Assembly (NCBI RefSeq): GCF_002920615.1
Contig: NZ_PQSU01000024.1
Coordinates: 107,708-171,707 of the forward strand
Direction: 5' to 3'
From: Streptomyces sp. Ru62
GTDB taxonomy: Bacteria; Actinomycetota; Actinomycetes; Streptomycetales; Streptomycetaceae
Length of the DNA: 64,000 nucleotides
Shown here: piece by piece, positions 50,446-59,184 of the stretch
Position numbering within the stretch: the stretch's first letter is position 1
Layout of the letters: every line of letters begins with the position of its first letter
Notes under the pieces: model-generated
Told to the model about the DNA's origin: nothing
Database searches by the model: none
The model's input: only the letters and a program-made list of their open reading frames with translations
Program-made: the position numbers and the translations under genes

Positions 50446-51522
50446 TCACGCGGCGACAGGTTCCCCGGCGAGCAGCCGCCTTATGTCCCGGACGGCCGAG
50501 CGCCCGGCCCGGTTGGCCCCGATGGTGCTGGCCGAGGGGCCGTAGCCGACGAGGTGGATCCGCGGATCGGCGACCGCCCGCGTGCCCTCCACCTGGATAC
50601 CGCCGCCCGGCTCGCGCAGCTTCAGCGGAGCGAGATGGTCGAGCGCGGCCCGGAACCCGGTCGCCCACAGAATCACATCGGCGGACACCTGCCGGCCGTC
50701 CCGCCACGCCACCCCGTCCGGGGTGATCCGGTCGAACATCGGCTGCCGGTCCAGGACCCCGTCGGCGAGGCCCTGCCGGACGGCGTCGTTCAGCGGGAGC
50801 CCGGTGACCGAGACCACACTGCGCGGTGGCAGCCCCTGACGCACCCGCTCCTCCACCAGCGCGACGGCCGCGCGACCCGCCTCCTCGTCGAACGGACCCT
50901 CGCGGAAGACGGGGGGCCGCCGGGTGACCCAGGTGGTCGCGGCGGCGTACGGGGCCAGCTCCAGCAGGTGCTGGGTGCCCGAGGCACCCCCGCCCACGAC
51001 CACGACCCGCTGCCCGGCGAACTCCTCGGGACCGGCGTACTGCGCGGTGTGCAACTGCCGGCCCCGGAAGGTCTCCTGCCCGGGGTAACGCGGCCAGAAC
51101 GGGCGGTCCCAGGTGCCGGTGGCGTTGATCAGCGCCCGGGTCGACCAGGTGCCGTCGGACGTCTCCACGAGCAGCCGCCCACCGGGGCCCTCGCGCACCG
51201 TACGCACATCCACGGGCCGCCGCACCCGCAGGTCGAAGGCGCGCTCGTACCGGTCGAAGTACTCCCGGACGACCTCCGCCGAAGGCCGCGCCGGGTCGGC
51301 GTCGGTCAGCTCCATGCCGGGCAGCGCGTGCATCCCGTGCACCTTGCCGAAGGTCAGCGAGGGCCACCGGAACTGCCAGGCGCCGCCCGGGCCGGGGGAG
51401 TGGTCGAGGACGACGAAGTCGCGGTCCGGCTCGAAGCCGGTGCGCCGCAGGTGGTAGGCGCCGGCCAGACCCGCCTGACCGGCACCGATGACGACGACCT
51501 CGACCTCACGCACTGCGTTCAC
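50446..51522 (-). CDS. Flavin-containing monooxygenase-like oxidoreductase
   Basis: A 358-residue two-dinucleotide-domain flavoprotein: FAD motif VVVIGAGQAGLAGAYHLRR, FGKVHGMHALPG, NADPH motif VVVVGGGASGTQHLLELAP and the late ILWATGFRAALDHL block. It fits the FMO/BVMO-like group (YpuJ-type). GTG at 51522. It lies 42 bases downstream of the sulfonate-binding protein gene in the same direction, so it may be the last gene of that operon and oxidise an organosulfur substrate; this is positional inference. Confidence 0.82.
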   Translation of the reverse strand: MNAVREVEVVVIGAGQAGLAGAYHLRRTGFEPDRDFVVLDHSPGPGGAWQFRWPSLTFGKVHGMHALPGMELTDADPARPSAEVVREYFDRYERAFDLRVRRPVDVRTVREGPGGRLLVETSDGTWSTRALINATGTWDRPFWPRYPGQETFRGRQLHTAQYAGPEEFAGQRVVVVGGGASGTQHLLELAPYAAATTWVTRRPPVFREGPFDEEAGRAAVALVEERVRQGLPPRSVVSVTGLPLNDAVRQGLADGVLDRQPMFDRITPDGVAWRDGRQVSADVILWATGFRAALDHLAPLKLREPGGGIQVEGTRAVADPRIHLVGYGPSASTIGANRAGRSAVRDIRRLLAGEPVAA

Positions 51523-51564
51523 GCCTGGGCCAACAGCGAGCCGTGCACGGATCTTCCCCGCCGC

Positions 51565-52593
51565 TCAGTCCTCGGCCGGAGTCGTCGACGGCGGCAGCCC
51601 GCCGTTGTACCGCGGGTCCGTGAAGGCGGCGAAGTCGACCTTCCCCGGAATCAGCTTCAACTCGGTGAAGGTGTCCGCGATCCGCTGCTCGGAGGCGATC
51701 AGCGGCTTGTCGACGGCGACCGCGACGCGGGTGGAGTTCGTGCGCTTCACCGAGGCCAGGGCCACCTCGTACGGCAGCCCGGTGTCCTTCGCCCACACCT
51801 TGGCCCACTCCTCCTGGTGGTCGTGCACCCAGGCCGTGGCCCGTCGCAGCCGCGCCAGGTAGTCCTTGATCGCGGCGGCCTTCTTCGAGTCCTTCAGCGC
51901 GGCCGGCGCGGCGACCTGGAAGGTGAGTCCGTTGGTGATGCCGTCACCCGTGGTGAGCACGCGGCCCCGCCCGGCCTGGAGGATCTGCGAGGTGTACGGG
52001 TCCCAGACCGCCCACGCGTCGACCTTGCCGGAGGTGAACGCGGCGAGCGCGTCGGCCGGCTGGAGGTACTTGACCCGGACATCGGCGAGACTCAGCCCGG
52101 CCGCCTTGAGGGAGGCGACCAGCTGGTAGTGCGCGGAGGAACCCTGCGCGACGGCGACGGACCTGCCCTTGAGCTGTCGCGTACGGGTCAGCTCGGAGCC
52201 GTTCGGCACGAGGATGGTGTCGCCCTTGGAGGTGCCGTGCCAGGCGGCGACGACGGTGATCTTCGAACCGGCGCCGGCCGCGAAGACGGGCGGGGTGTTG
52301 CCGACGCCGCCGATGTCGACGGCCTTCGCGTTCACCGCCTCCAACAGGGGCGGTCCGGAGGTGAAGGTCGACCACTTGATCCTGTAGTCCAGGTTCTCCA
52401 GCTCTCCGGCGGCGCGCAGGATGGCTTCCGAACCGCCCTTCTGGTCACCGACGTCCAGGGTGACGGAACCCTTTCCGTCGATGTCGGCGCCGGTCCGGGC
52501 CGAGGAGTTCCCGCCGCAGGCGGTGAGCAGGAGCGCGAAGGGCAGGAGCAGCGCGGCGGGGATGAGGCGTCGTCGCATGACGGTTCCGTTCAT
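51565..52593 (-). CDS. ssuA: Aliphatic sulfonate ABC transporter, binding lipoprotein
   Basis: A 342-residue lipoprotein with lipobox FALLLTACGGN (Cys anchor). The mature part has VTLDVGDQKGGSEAILRAAG, SGPPLLEAVNAKAVDIGGVG, VVAAWHGTSKGDTILVPNG, KGRSVAVAQGSSAHYQLVAS and KVDAWAVWDPYTSQILQAGR, the pattern of SsuA/NMT1 periplasmic-type proteins. Start ATG 52593 (MNGTVMRRRL), alternative 52578. Third gene of the permease-ATPase-binding protein operon, preceded far upstream by a sulfur-type leader peptide, which supports a sulfonate or taurine substrate. Confidence 0.85.
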   Translation of the reverse strand: MNGTVMRRRLIPAALLLPFALLLTACGGNSSARTGADIDGKGSVTLDVGDQKGGSEAILRAAGELENLDYRIKWSTFTSGPPLLEAVNAKAVDIGGVGNTPPVFAAGAGSKITVVAAWHGTSKGDTILVPNGSELTRTRQLKGRSVAVAQGSSAHYQLVASLKAAGLSLADVRVKYLQPADALAAFTSGKVDAWAVWDPYTSQILQAGRGRVLTTGDGITNGLTFQVAAPAALKDSKKAAAIKDYLARLRRATAWVHDHQEEWAKVWAKDTGLPYEVALASVKRTNSTRVAVAVDKPLIASEQRIADTFTELKLIPGKVDFAAFTDPRYNGGLPPSTTPAED

Positions 52594-52609
52594 GTCCGTG
52601 GGCGGGCGT

Positions 52610-53347
52610 TCAGGCGGCAGCGGCGGCGGTGTCGACGCCGAGCCGTTCCAGCAGGCGGGCGCGCAGGGCGGCGAACCGGGGGTCGGTGATCTCACGCGGC
52701 CGGTCCAGGTCGATGTGCTGCTCATGGGCGATCCGGCCGCCGTCCATGACCAGGACGCGGTCGGCGAGCAGCACCGCCTCCTCGACGTCGTGCGTGACCA
52801 GCAGCACCGCGCAGCCCCGGCGTTGCCACACCTCCCCGACCAGGCGCTGCGCCCTGATCCGGGTGAGCGCGTCGAGGGCGCCGAACGGCTCGTCGAGCAG
52901 CAGCAGATCGGGCTCGCGCACCAGTGCGCGGGCGAGCGAGGCGCGCTGGGCCTCACCTCCGGACAGGGTCTTCGGCCAGGCGTCGACGCGATGACCGAGA
53001 CCGACCTCGTCCAACGCCCGTTCGGCGACGGGCCGTTCGGGGCGGCCCGGCAGCCCCAGCAGGACGTTGCGCCACACCTTCTTCCACGGCATGAGCCGGG
53101 GTGCCTGGAAGGCGACGGCCCGGCGGCGCGGGACCAGGGCCGTGCCCTTGATGTCCCGGTCGAGGCCCGCGAGGATGCGCAGCAGGGTGGACTTGCCGCA
53201 GCCGCTGCGCCCGAGCAGGGCGACGAACTCGCCGGGGGCGATGTCGAGCTTGAGGTCGTCGATGACCGCACGGCCGTCGAAGGAGCGGGTCAGCCCCTCG
53301 ACATGGACCGCGGGTCCGGTCACCGTCCGGTGAAGGTCGGTCGCCAT
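52610..53347 (-). CDS. ssuB: Sulfonate ABC transporter ATPase
   Basis: A 245-residue ABC ATPase with LLGRSGCGKSTLLRILAGLD (Walker A), VAFQAPRLMPWKKVWRNVLL (Q-loop, typical of nitrate/taurine transporters), KTLSGGEAQRASLARAL (signature), LLLLDEPFGALDALTR (Walker B) and LLVTHDVEEAV (switch). It overlaps the permease gene by 28 bases and precedes ssuA by 16. Energises uptake of sulfonates. Confidence 0.9.
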   Translation of the reverse strand: MATDLHRTVTGPAVHVEGLTRSFDGRAVIDDLKLDIAPGEFVALLGRSGCGKSTLLRILAGLDRDIKGTALVPRRRAVAFQAPRLMPWKKVWRNVLLGLPGRPERPVAERALDEVGLGHRVDAWPKTLSGGEAQRASLARALVREPDLLLLDEPFGALDALTRIRAQRLVGEVWQRRGCAVLLVTHDVEEAVLLADRVLVMDGGRIAHEQHIDLDRPREITDPRFAALRARLLERLGVDTAAAAA

Positions 53348-54243
53348 TGCAGCAGCAGCCTTTCGAGGGAGCGGACGATGAAGTCGGCGAGCAGGCCGAG
53401 GAAGGCGTAGACGATCAGGCAGACCACGATCACGTCGGTCCGCAGGAAGTCCCGCGCCTGCACCATCAGGAATCCGATGCCGGCGTCGGCGTTGACCTGC
53501 TCGGCGAAGACGAGCGCGAGCCAGGCGATGCCGAGCGAGTAGCGCAGTCCGGTCAGCGCCCCGGGGAGCGCGCCCGGCAGCACCACGTGCCGTACCAGCC
53601 CCCAGCGGGACAGCCCCAACGACTCACCGGCCTCGATGAGTTGGGCGTCCACCCCGCGGATGCCGGCGTAGACGTTGAGGTAGAGCGGGAAGGTCACGCC
53701 GAGCGTGATGATCGCGGTCTTCGGGGTCTCGCCGATGCCGAACCAGATGATGAACAGCGGGATGAGCCCGACGAACGGCACCGTGCGCAGCATCTGCACC
53801 GGCGCGTCCACCAGGTCCTCACCGATCCGGAACAGCCCCGAGAGCAGGGCGAGTCCGATGCCGGTCACCGTGCCGAACAGCAACCCGAACGCGACGCGCC
53901 GGAGCGAGGTCGCCATGGCCGACGGCAGTGAACCGTCGGCGATCAGATCCCAGCCGACCTGCGCGATGCGGCCGGGTGAGGCGAGCACATCGGCTGCCAG
54001 CACGCCGGTGGCGCTGAGGACCTGCCACAGGGCCAGCAGCAGGAGCGGGCCGGTGGTCCGGCGCAGCCAGCGGGGGACCCGGGCGCGACGGGTGGAGGCG
54101 GGGACGACGGGTTGGAGGGTGGGAGAGGCGGGACCGGCAGCGTCCGTGGCGGGACCGGCGGCGTCCGTGGCGGGGGCCTCGGACTTGGATACACCCGAAA
54201 TGCCGGGCTCGGAGGAGTCGGGTGGGGCATGGCTGATGCTCAT
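53320..54243 (-). CDS. ssuC: Sulfonate ABC transporter permease
   Basis: A 307-residue permease with about six helices after a ~65-residue Pro/Ala-rich cytoplasmic tail that contains a short tandem repeat (AGPATDAAGPA). EAA loop EAGESLGLSRWGLVRHVVLP links to the ATPase. ATG at 54243 has GGAG about seven bases upstream. First structural gene of the operon; a leader peptide gene lies 165 bases upstream in the same transcript. Confidence 0.88.
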   Translation of the reverse strand: MSISHAPPDSSEPGISGVSKSEAPATDAAGPATDAAGPASPTLQPVVPASTRRARVPRWLRRTTGPLLLLALWQVLSATGVLAADVLASPGRIAQVGWDLIADGSLPSAMATSLRRVAFGLLFGTVTGIGLALLSGLFRIGEDLVDAPVQMLRTVPFVGLIPLFIIWFGIGETPKTAIITLGVTFPLYLNVYAGIRGVDAQLIEAGESLGLSRWGLVRHVVLPGALPGALTGLRYSLGIAWLALVFAEQVNADAGIGFLMVQARDFLRTDVIVVCLIVYAFLGLLADFIVRSLERLLLQWRPTFTGR

Positions 54244-54408
54244 GAATGCTCCACGGGCAGAGAGCGGGGTTGGGGGAGGCGCGGCTCGGCGCCGGTACGT
54301 CATGTCCCGCTCAACAATGAACGGGTCGGGGGTGCCGTACGGACGCGCTGCGAGATGCCCCGCAGCAGGGAATGCCGCGAAGGGAAGGAGGAAGAAGGGG
54401 AAAGGGCG

Positions 54409-54492
54409 TCAGCGGCCGCGGCGACACGCGGCGGAGGCCACCCGCAGCAGGTCGATGTGACCGCGCGTGGTGAGCAGGGCTGAACGCAACAT
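54409..54492 (-). CDS. Putative sulfur-operon leader peptide, 27 residues
   Basis: ATG at 54492 to TGA at 54409 encodes 27 residues beginning MLRSALLTTRGHIDLLRVAS and ending AACRRGR. This is the actinobacterial putative leader peptide pattern found upstream of sulfate, sulfonate and cysteine genes. A single Cys (residue 23) near the end, followed by two Arg, suits sensing of Cys-tRNA. The gene appears leaderless, with a promoter ending 7 bases before the ATG. Just downstream the mRNA has a long C/U-rich tract, which could pair with purine-rich ribosome sites of the permease gene; this supports a translation-coupled attenuation mechanism but is inference. Confidence 0.82.
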   Translation of the reverse strand: MLRSALLTTRGHIDLLRVASAACRRGR

Positions 54493-54499
54493 GCCGCCG

Positions 54500-54529
54500 A
54501 ACGTAGCCAGATGGCAGCGGACAGGTCAA
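54500..54529 (-). promoter_or_regulatory. Promoter of the leader peptide and sulfonate operon
   Basis: On the minus strand TTGACC (54524-54529) and TACGTT (54500-54505) are separated by 18 bases, a good vegetative -35/-10 pair. The -10 lies 7 bases before the leader ATG at 54492, so transcription would start at or beside the ATG. Confidence 0.75.
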
Positions 54530-54614
54530 CGGCGTCTCGTCCTGTGGACCACGTGTATCAGGGAACGCGGGTGCCGCGGGGTGTGGAAACCGGCGTATGG
54601 GTCAGGATGAGGGC

Positions 54615-55037
54615 ATGTCCGATGCCTTCACCACACGCGTGCTGAACGTCTCCACCGGTAGCCGGGAACGCGTCGTCGACCTCACCGCCGACTGCGAGGA
54701 ATTCCTGCGGGAGGCGGCGGCCGGCCGCGACGGTCTGCTCAACATCTTCGTTCCGCACGCCACCGCCGGAATCGCCGTCATCGAGACGGGCGCCGGCAGT
54801 GACGACGACCTCCTCGCCGCCCTGCACACCCTGCTCCCCGCCGACGACCGCTGGCAGCACCGGCACGGCAGCCCCGGCCACGGCCGTGACCACGTCCTGC
54901 CCGCCATCGTGCCGCCGCACGCGACCCTCCCGGTGATCGACGGACGCCTGGAGCTGGGCACCTGGCAGTCGGTGTGTCTGGTGGACACCAACAAGGACAA
55001 TCCCCACCGCAAGGTGCGGCTGAGCTTCCTCGGCTGA
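54615..55037 (+). CDS. YjbQ family protein (UPF0047)
   Basis: A 140-residue YjbQ protein: LNVSTGSRERVVDLTADCEE, GLLNIFVPHATAGIAVIETG (the conserved PHATAG strand), HRHGSPGHGRDHVLPAIVPP, ELGTWQSVCLVDTN and HRKVRLSFLG. Conserved His residues form the putative metal/anion site. Family members can complement thiamine-phosphate synthase mutants, but their natural role is uncertain. ATG 54615 with GAGGGC upstream, preferred over 54597. Confidence 0.9.
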   Translation: MSDAFTTRVLNVSTGSRERVVDLTADCEEFLREAAAGRDGLLNIFVPHATAGIAVIETGAGSDDDLLAALHTLLPADDRWQHRHGSPGHGRDHVLPAIVPPHATLPVIDGRLELGTWQSVCLVDTNKDNPHRKVRLSFLG

Positions 55038-55085
55038 GCTTCCTCGGCTGACGCTCTCAGGCTCACCGTAGGGCCTGGTGCCGGG

Positions 55086-55901
55086 TCACGAAGGGCGGCC
55101 CCGGGTGGCCTCTGCCCGACCGGGCGCCGGTACCAGGCCGAGCCGCTGCGCACGCAGCACCGTGCCGACGCGGTCGCGGGTGCCCAGCTTGCGGTAGATG
55201 TTCTCCACGTGCTTGTGCACCGTGCGGACCGAGATGCCGAGACGGCGGCCGATCGCGTCGGCGGTGAGCGCGTCCGTGAGCAGCAGCAGGACGGCGGTCT
55301 CGCGCGGCGTCAGCGCGCAGTCCGCCGCCCGCTGGTCCGGCGCGCCGGCCGGGCCGAGCGCCCGCCGCCACTCCTCCAGGAGTTGCCGCTGCCGCTCGAC
55401 CGCCGCCAGCAGCGGCTGGGCGCGCTCGGCGACGGCCAGGTGGTCGTCGGTGAAATCCGTACCGGAGCGGTACACCAGGCACCCGGTGATCGGGGCGGCG
55501 CTGTCCGGGAGGGGCACGCCCAGCACATGGTCGACGTCCAGCACCTCGTGGAGCATGCGGGCCGTCGCGCTGGAGGGCCAGGTACGGCCCGCCGCCCGGT
55601 GCGCGCTGACCGGCGTACGGTCGGCTCCGGCCGCGTAGTGACCGGCGAAGGGGTAGCCCGCCCGCAGCAGGCCCAGGTCGGCGTCCCCGAGCCGGGCGAG
55701 CTCAGCGGCGGCGGCATCCGGCACCGTGCCGATCGTGCCCTCGCTCTCGCTCCACTCGTCCAGCTTGTGGATGACCGCCTCGCCACCGCACACGTCCGCC
55801 AGCGTGCCGGCCAGCATCGGCCACAGCCGCTCGGGCTCCCGTTCGTGCAGGGCCGCCACGGCGACGGCCGTCATGCGCTCGTAGGCCTTCTCCAGCCGCA
55901 C
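55086..55901 (-). CDS. LuxR-type regulator without receiver
   Basis: A 271-residue regulator with a GAF-like or unclassified N-terminal domain (VDHVLGVPLPDSAAPITGCL, DDHLAVAERAQPLLAAVERQ) and a C-terminal LuxR HTH (LTPRETAVLLLLTDALTADA, RRLGISVRTVHKHVENIYRK). GTG at 55901 (VRLEKAYERMTAVA) has GGAGAGG five bases upstream; ATG 55874 is an alternative. No phosphorylation domain. The target is unknown; the upstream neighbour is a YjbQ gene in convergent orientation. Confidence 0.85.
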   Translation of the reverse strand: MRLEKAYERMTAVAVAALHEREPERLWPMLAGTLADVCGGEAVIHKLDEWSESEGTIGTVPDAAAAELARLGDADLGLLRAGYPFAGHYAAGADRTPVSAHRAAGRTWPSSATARMLHEVLDVDHVLGVPLPDSAAPITGCLVYRSGTDFTDDHLAVAERAQPLLAAVERQRQLLEEWRRALGPAGAPDQRAADCALTPRETAVLLLLTDALTADAIGRRLGISVRTVHKHVENIYRKLGTRDRVGTVLRAQRLGLVPAPGRAEATRGRPS

Positions 55902-56173
55902 GGGTTCCTCTCCGGTTGCCTCGCGTGCCCGTCCTCCCCGTCGGCGTACGTACTTGTACGCATACCCCTGCGGTCCCCGGCTGTCGCAGACTTCAACCCG
56001 GCGACACCGGCCTGGTCGGACACAGCGTGTCCGAGGGGCCGCCGGCACGGGGGAACGGCGGCCCGTCCGGTGTCGCCCCCCCGCGTACCTGTTCCTCGCC
56101 CGGCCGGCCGTTCCACCGGCAACGGGAGACGCCCCCCGGGCGGATCCGGAGGGCGTCGGGACGGGCGGACGGA

Positions 56174-56584
56174 TCAGTCGCGCTCGGCGCCGCTCTCCGC
56201 CTTCTCCGCCTTCTCCTTCTTCAGGTTCTTGAGCCGCGCGGCCTCCTTGCGGACCTCCGCCTGGGTGGCGCGCTCCTTCTCCAGCCACTCGGGCCGCTCC
56301 TGCCTGAGCGCCTCGATCTGCTCGGTGGTCAGCGGCTCGGTGACGCCGCCCCGGGCGAGACCCGCGATGGACACGCCCAGCCTGGCGGCCACCACCGGGC
56401 GCGGGTGGGGACCGTTGCTCCGCAGCTCGCGCAGCCACTCCGGCGGGTTGGCCTGCAACTCGTTCAGCTCGGCGCGCGTGACCACACCCTCCTGGAAGGA
56501 GGCGGGGGTGGCGGGGAGGTACACACCCAGCTTCTTCGCCGCGGTCGCGGGCTTCATCGTCTGGGTGCTCTGCTGCGACTTCAT
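56174..56584 (-). CDS. DUF5997 family protein
   Basis: A 136-residue protein: MKPATAAKKLGVYLPATPAS, FQEGVVTRAELNELQANPPE, WLRELRSNGPHPRPVVAARL and IEALRQERPEWLEKERATQA, ending in a lysine/glutamate-rich helix (KNLKKEKAEKAESGAERD). The regular helical repeats and PEWL motifs are typical of DUF5997. In Streptomyces it is usually found divergent to a LysR effector-domain protein, as here. Function unknown; it may be an adaptor partner. Confidence 0.82.
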   Translation of the reverse strand: MKSQQSTQTMKPATAAKKLGVYLPATPASFQEGVVTRAELNELQANPPEWLRELRSNGPHPRPVVAARLGVSIAGLARGGVTEPLTTEQIEALRQERPEWLEKERATQAEVRKEAARLKNLKKEKAEKAESGAERD

Positions 56585-56863
56585 GCCGTCCAGGGTATCG
56601 GCCACGTGCGGGAGGGCCGACCACGGCCGGTGACGAGCACGTGGACGGGGGCTGTGCCGAAGCGCGGGCGGCGCCTGCCGGGGAGGCCCGGTGCGGTGGG
56701 GGAGGGGGTGCCTACGGCGCGGCCCTGTGCCGCGGGGGAGGGGGGTGCCTGCCGGGGAGGCCCGGTGTCGTGGGGGTGCCGGCACGGCCCGGGGGTCCGG
56801 TGGCGGAGAGCCGTGCCGGCGGCCCGTGGCCGAGGGTTCCGGCCGGGCCGGTAACCTGGCCTG

Positions 56864-57679
56864 ATGACAGGCTCGGAGGATTCACCGTCGTTCCGGCTCG
56901 CGTACGTTCCCGGAGTGACGCCCGCCAAGTGGGTCAGGGTCTGGAACGAGCGCCTGCCCGGCATCCCCCTCACCCTGGTCCAGGTCCCGGCCACCGAAGC
57001 GCCCGAGGTGCTGCGCTCGGGCGAGGCCGACGCCGGCCTGGTCCGGCTGCCGGTCGACCGTACGTTCTTCAGCGCGATCCCGCTCTACACCGAGACCACG
57101 GTGGTCGTCGTCCCCAAGGACCACCTGATCACGGCGGCGGACGAGGTGACCCTGGCCGACCTCGCCGACGAGGTGCTCTTCCACCCCCTGGACGACGTCT
57201 TCGACTGGGACGCCCCGCCCGGTGAACCGGCCTTCGAGCGTCCCGCCACCACCCCGGACGCCATCGAGCTGGTGGCGGCGAACGTCGGCCTCCTGGTCGT
57301 CCCGCAGTCCCTTGCCCGCCTGTACCACCGCCGGGACCTCACGTACCGGCCGGTCGTCGACGCCCCGCAGTCGAGCGTCGCCCTGTCCTGGCCGGAGGAG
57401 GCCACCACCGACCTGGTGGAGGAGTTCATCGGCATCGTGCGCGGACGCACGGTCAACAGCACCAGGGGGCGTACGGCGGTGAAGTCGTCGGCCGACGAGC
57501 AGCGCAAGCGTTCCGACCAGGGCGGGACCCGCCAGGCACCGGCCGCGAAGTCGCAGGCCAAGTCGTCCGGGAAGCCGTCGGTGAAGTCCTCGGGCAAGCC
57601 TGCCGGCCGTACGGCACGCGCCCGCACGGGCGGCGGGGGCAAGCCGGCCAAGCGGGGGAAGCCGCGCCGGAGGTCGTGA
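56864..57679 (+). CDS. LysR substrate-binding domain protein lacking HTH
   Basis: A 271-residue protein in which the whole N-terminal winged helix of LysR regulators is missing. It begins directly with a periplasmic-binding-like effector domain: FRLAYVPGVTPAKWVRVWNE, LTLVQVPATEAPEVLRSGEA, DAGLVRLPVDRTFFSAIPLY and LLVVPQSLARLYHRRDLTYR. From about residue 205 a long basic tail follows with repeats of KSS-GKPS-VKSS-GKPA and RRRS at the end, suggesting nucleic-acid contact. Paired with the divergent DUF5997 gene (279 bases). Confidence 0.83.
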   Translation: MTGSEDSPSFRLAYVPGVTPAKWVRVWNERLPGIPLTLVQVPATEAPEVLRSGEADAGLVRLPVDRTFFSAIPLYTETTVVVVPKDHLITAADEVTLADLADEVLFHPLDDVFDWDAPPGEPAFERPATTPDAIELVAANVGLLVVPQSLARLYHRRDLTYRPVVDAPQSSVALSWPEEATTDLVEEFIGIVRGRTVNSTRGRTAVKSSADEQRKRSDQGGTRQAPAAKSQAKSSGKPSVKSSGKPAGRTARARTGGGGKPAKRGKPRRRS

Positions 57680-57684
57680 GGCCC

Positions 57685-59184
57685 TTACGGACCGGGCCGC
57701 ACCCCCTCCACGGCACCTCCCTCTTCCCAGCCCCGCCCGACGGGCTCCCCGGCCCTCTCCGGTTCCGGGCGCACCTGGCGTTCGCGCAGGTCGGCGATCG
57801 CCAGCACGAGTGCGACCAGGATGATCCCGGCGACGGCGAGCAGCCCGAGCTGGAGTGCCGTGTCCGCGCGGCCGTGATTGGCGAGGTGGGCGAAGTACAC
57901 CGCGCCCACCACCGCGATCCCGGCGGCCGAACCGACGCGCTGGCCCGTCTGGAGGACGCCGCCGGCCGCGCCCGCTCGGTGCACGGGGACGCGGGTGAGG
58001 GTCAGGGTGGTGTTCGGGGAGACCGTCAGGCCGGACCCGATGCCGCCGACGAGCAGGGGCAGCGCCGACGCCCATCCCACGTTCCGTCCCGGCACCAGCT
58101 CCACCGCCGCCACGACCCCGAGCACGCCGACGGCCACCCCGGCCAGCCCCAGGACGACCAGCTTGCGGCCGAAGCGCACCACCAGCCGGCCGCCGATGGC
58201 CGCGCCGACCGCCGAGGCCGCCGCGAAGGGCAGGACCGTGAGCCCGGACGCCAGCGCGCTGTATCCCACGCCGTTCTGGAGGTACAGGGCGTAGAGGAAG
58301 AAGACGGTGGTGAAGCCCGCGAAGTAGCTCAGGCTGATCAGGGCGCCGAGGGTGAAGGAGCGCAGGGAGAACAGCGCCAGGTCGACCAGCGGGGCCCGGC
58401 CGAGCCGCCCCTGCCGTCTCTCCCACACCCAGAACGCGCCCAGCAGCGCCACGGCCAGCGGCATCAGCGCCCACTTCTCCCGGCCGGTCCACTGCTGCTC
58501 CTGGACCAGGGGCAGCATGAGCGCGAGCACGCCCGCACCGAGGAGGAACACTCCGAACAGGTCGAACTCCTCGTGCTTCCCCGTCGCCGGGAGACGCGGC
58601 AGCAGCCGGAGGCCCGCGGCAAAAGCGGCCACCCCGATCGGCAGGTTGACGAAGAACACCCAGCGCCAGCCGTCGCCGGTGCCGGCGGCATCGATCAGCA
58701 GGCCGCCCGCCAGCGGGCCCGCCGCCGTGGACACCCCGATGACGGTGCCGAGCACACCGAAGGCCTTGGCCCGCTCGGAGCTCTGGAACATCTGCTGGAT
58801 CAGCCCCGAGGTCTGCGGCGCGACGATGCCCGCCGCCGTGCCCTGGATCAGCCGGAACACCACCAGCCACCCGGTACTGGGCGCGAACCCGCACGCCGCC
58901 GAGGCCACCGTGAACAGGGCGAGCCCGAAGAGGAAGGCCTGGCGCCGGCCACGCATGTCGCCCAGCCGGCCGGCCGGGACCAGCGCCAGTCCGAAGGTGA
59001 GGGCGTACCCCGAGACCACCCATGCCTGGGTCGCCTCCGAGGCCCCCAGTCCGCGCTCCAGCGAGGGCAGCGCCACGTTCACGATCGAGGTGTCGAGGAG
59101 CGAGATGAAGCCCGCTGCAAGACAGACCCCGAGCGCCTTCCACCGCCGTTCGTCGGGGGCGGTCCGGGCCTGTTCTGTGCTCAT
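57685..59184 (-). CDS. MFS drug exporter, DHA2 (EmrB/QacA) family
   Basis: A 499-residue 14-helix transporter. Motif A-like GRLGDMRGRRQAFLFGLALF, the start FISLLDTSIVNVALPSLERG (motif D1 of DHA2), RLIQGTAAGIVAPQTSGLIQ and GVSTAAGPLAGGLLIDAAGT (motif C). Exports drugs or natural products by proton antiport. It ends five bases from the convergent LysR-domain gene. No adjacent regulator. Confidence 0.92.
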   Translation of the reverse strand: MSTEQARTAPDERRWKALGVCLAAGFISLLDTSIVNVALPSLERGLGASEATQAWVVSGYALTFGLALVPAGRLGDMRGRRQAFLFGLALFTVASAACGFAPSTGWLVVFRLIQGTAAGIVAPQTSGLIQQMFQSSERAKAFGVLGTVIGVSTAAGPLAGGLLIDAAGTGDGWRWVFFVNLPIGVAAFAAGLRLLPRLPATGKHEEFDLFGVFLLGAGVLALMLPLVQEQQWTGREKWALMPLAVALLGAFWVWERRQGRLGRAPLVDLALFSLRSFTLGALISLSYFAGFTTVFFLYALYLQNGVGYSALASGLTVLPFAAASAVGAAIGGRLVVRFGRKLVVLGLAGVAVGVLGVVAAVELVPGRNVGWASALPLLVGGIGSGLTVSPNTTLTLTRVPVHRAGAAGGVLQTGQRVGSAAGIAVVGAVYFAHLANHGRADTALQLGLLAVAGIILVALVLAIADLRERQVRPEPERAGEPVGRGWEEGGAVEGVRPGP

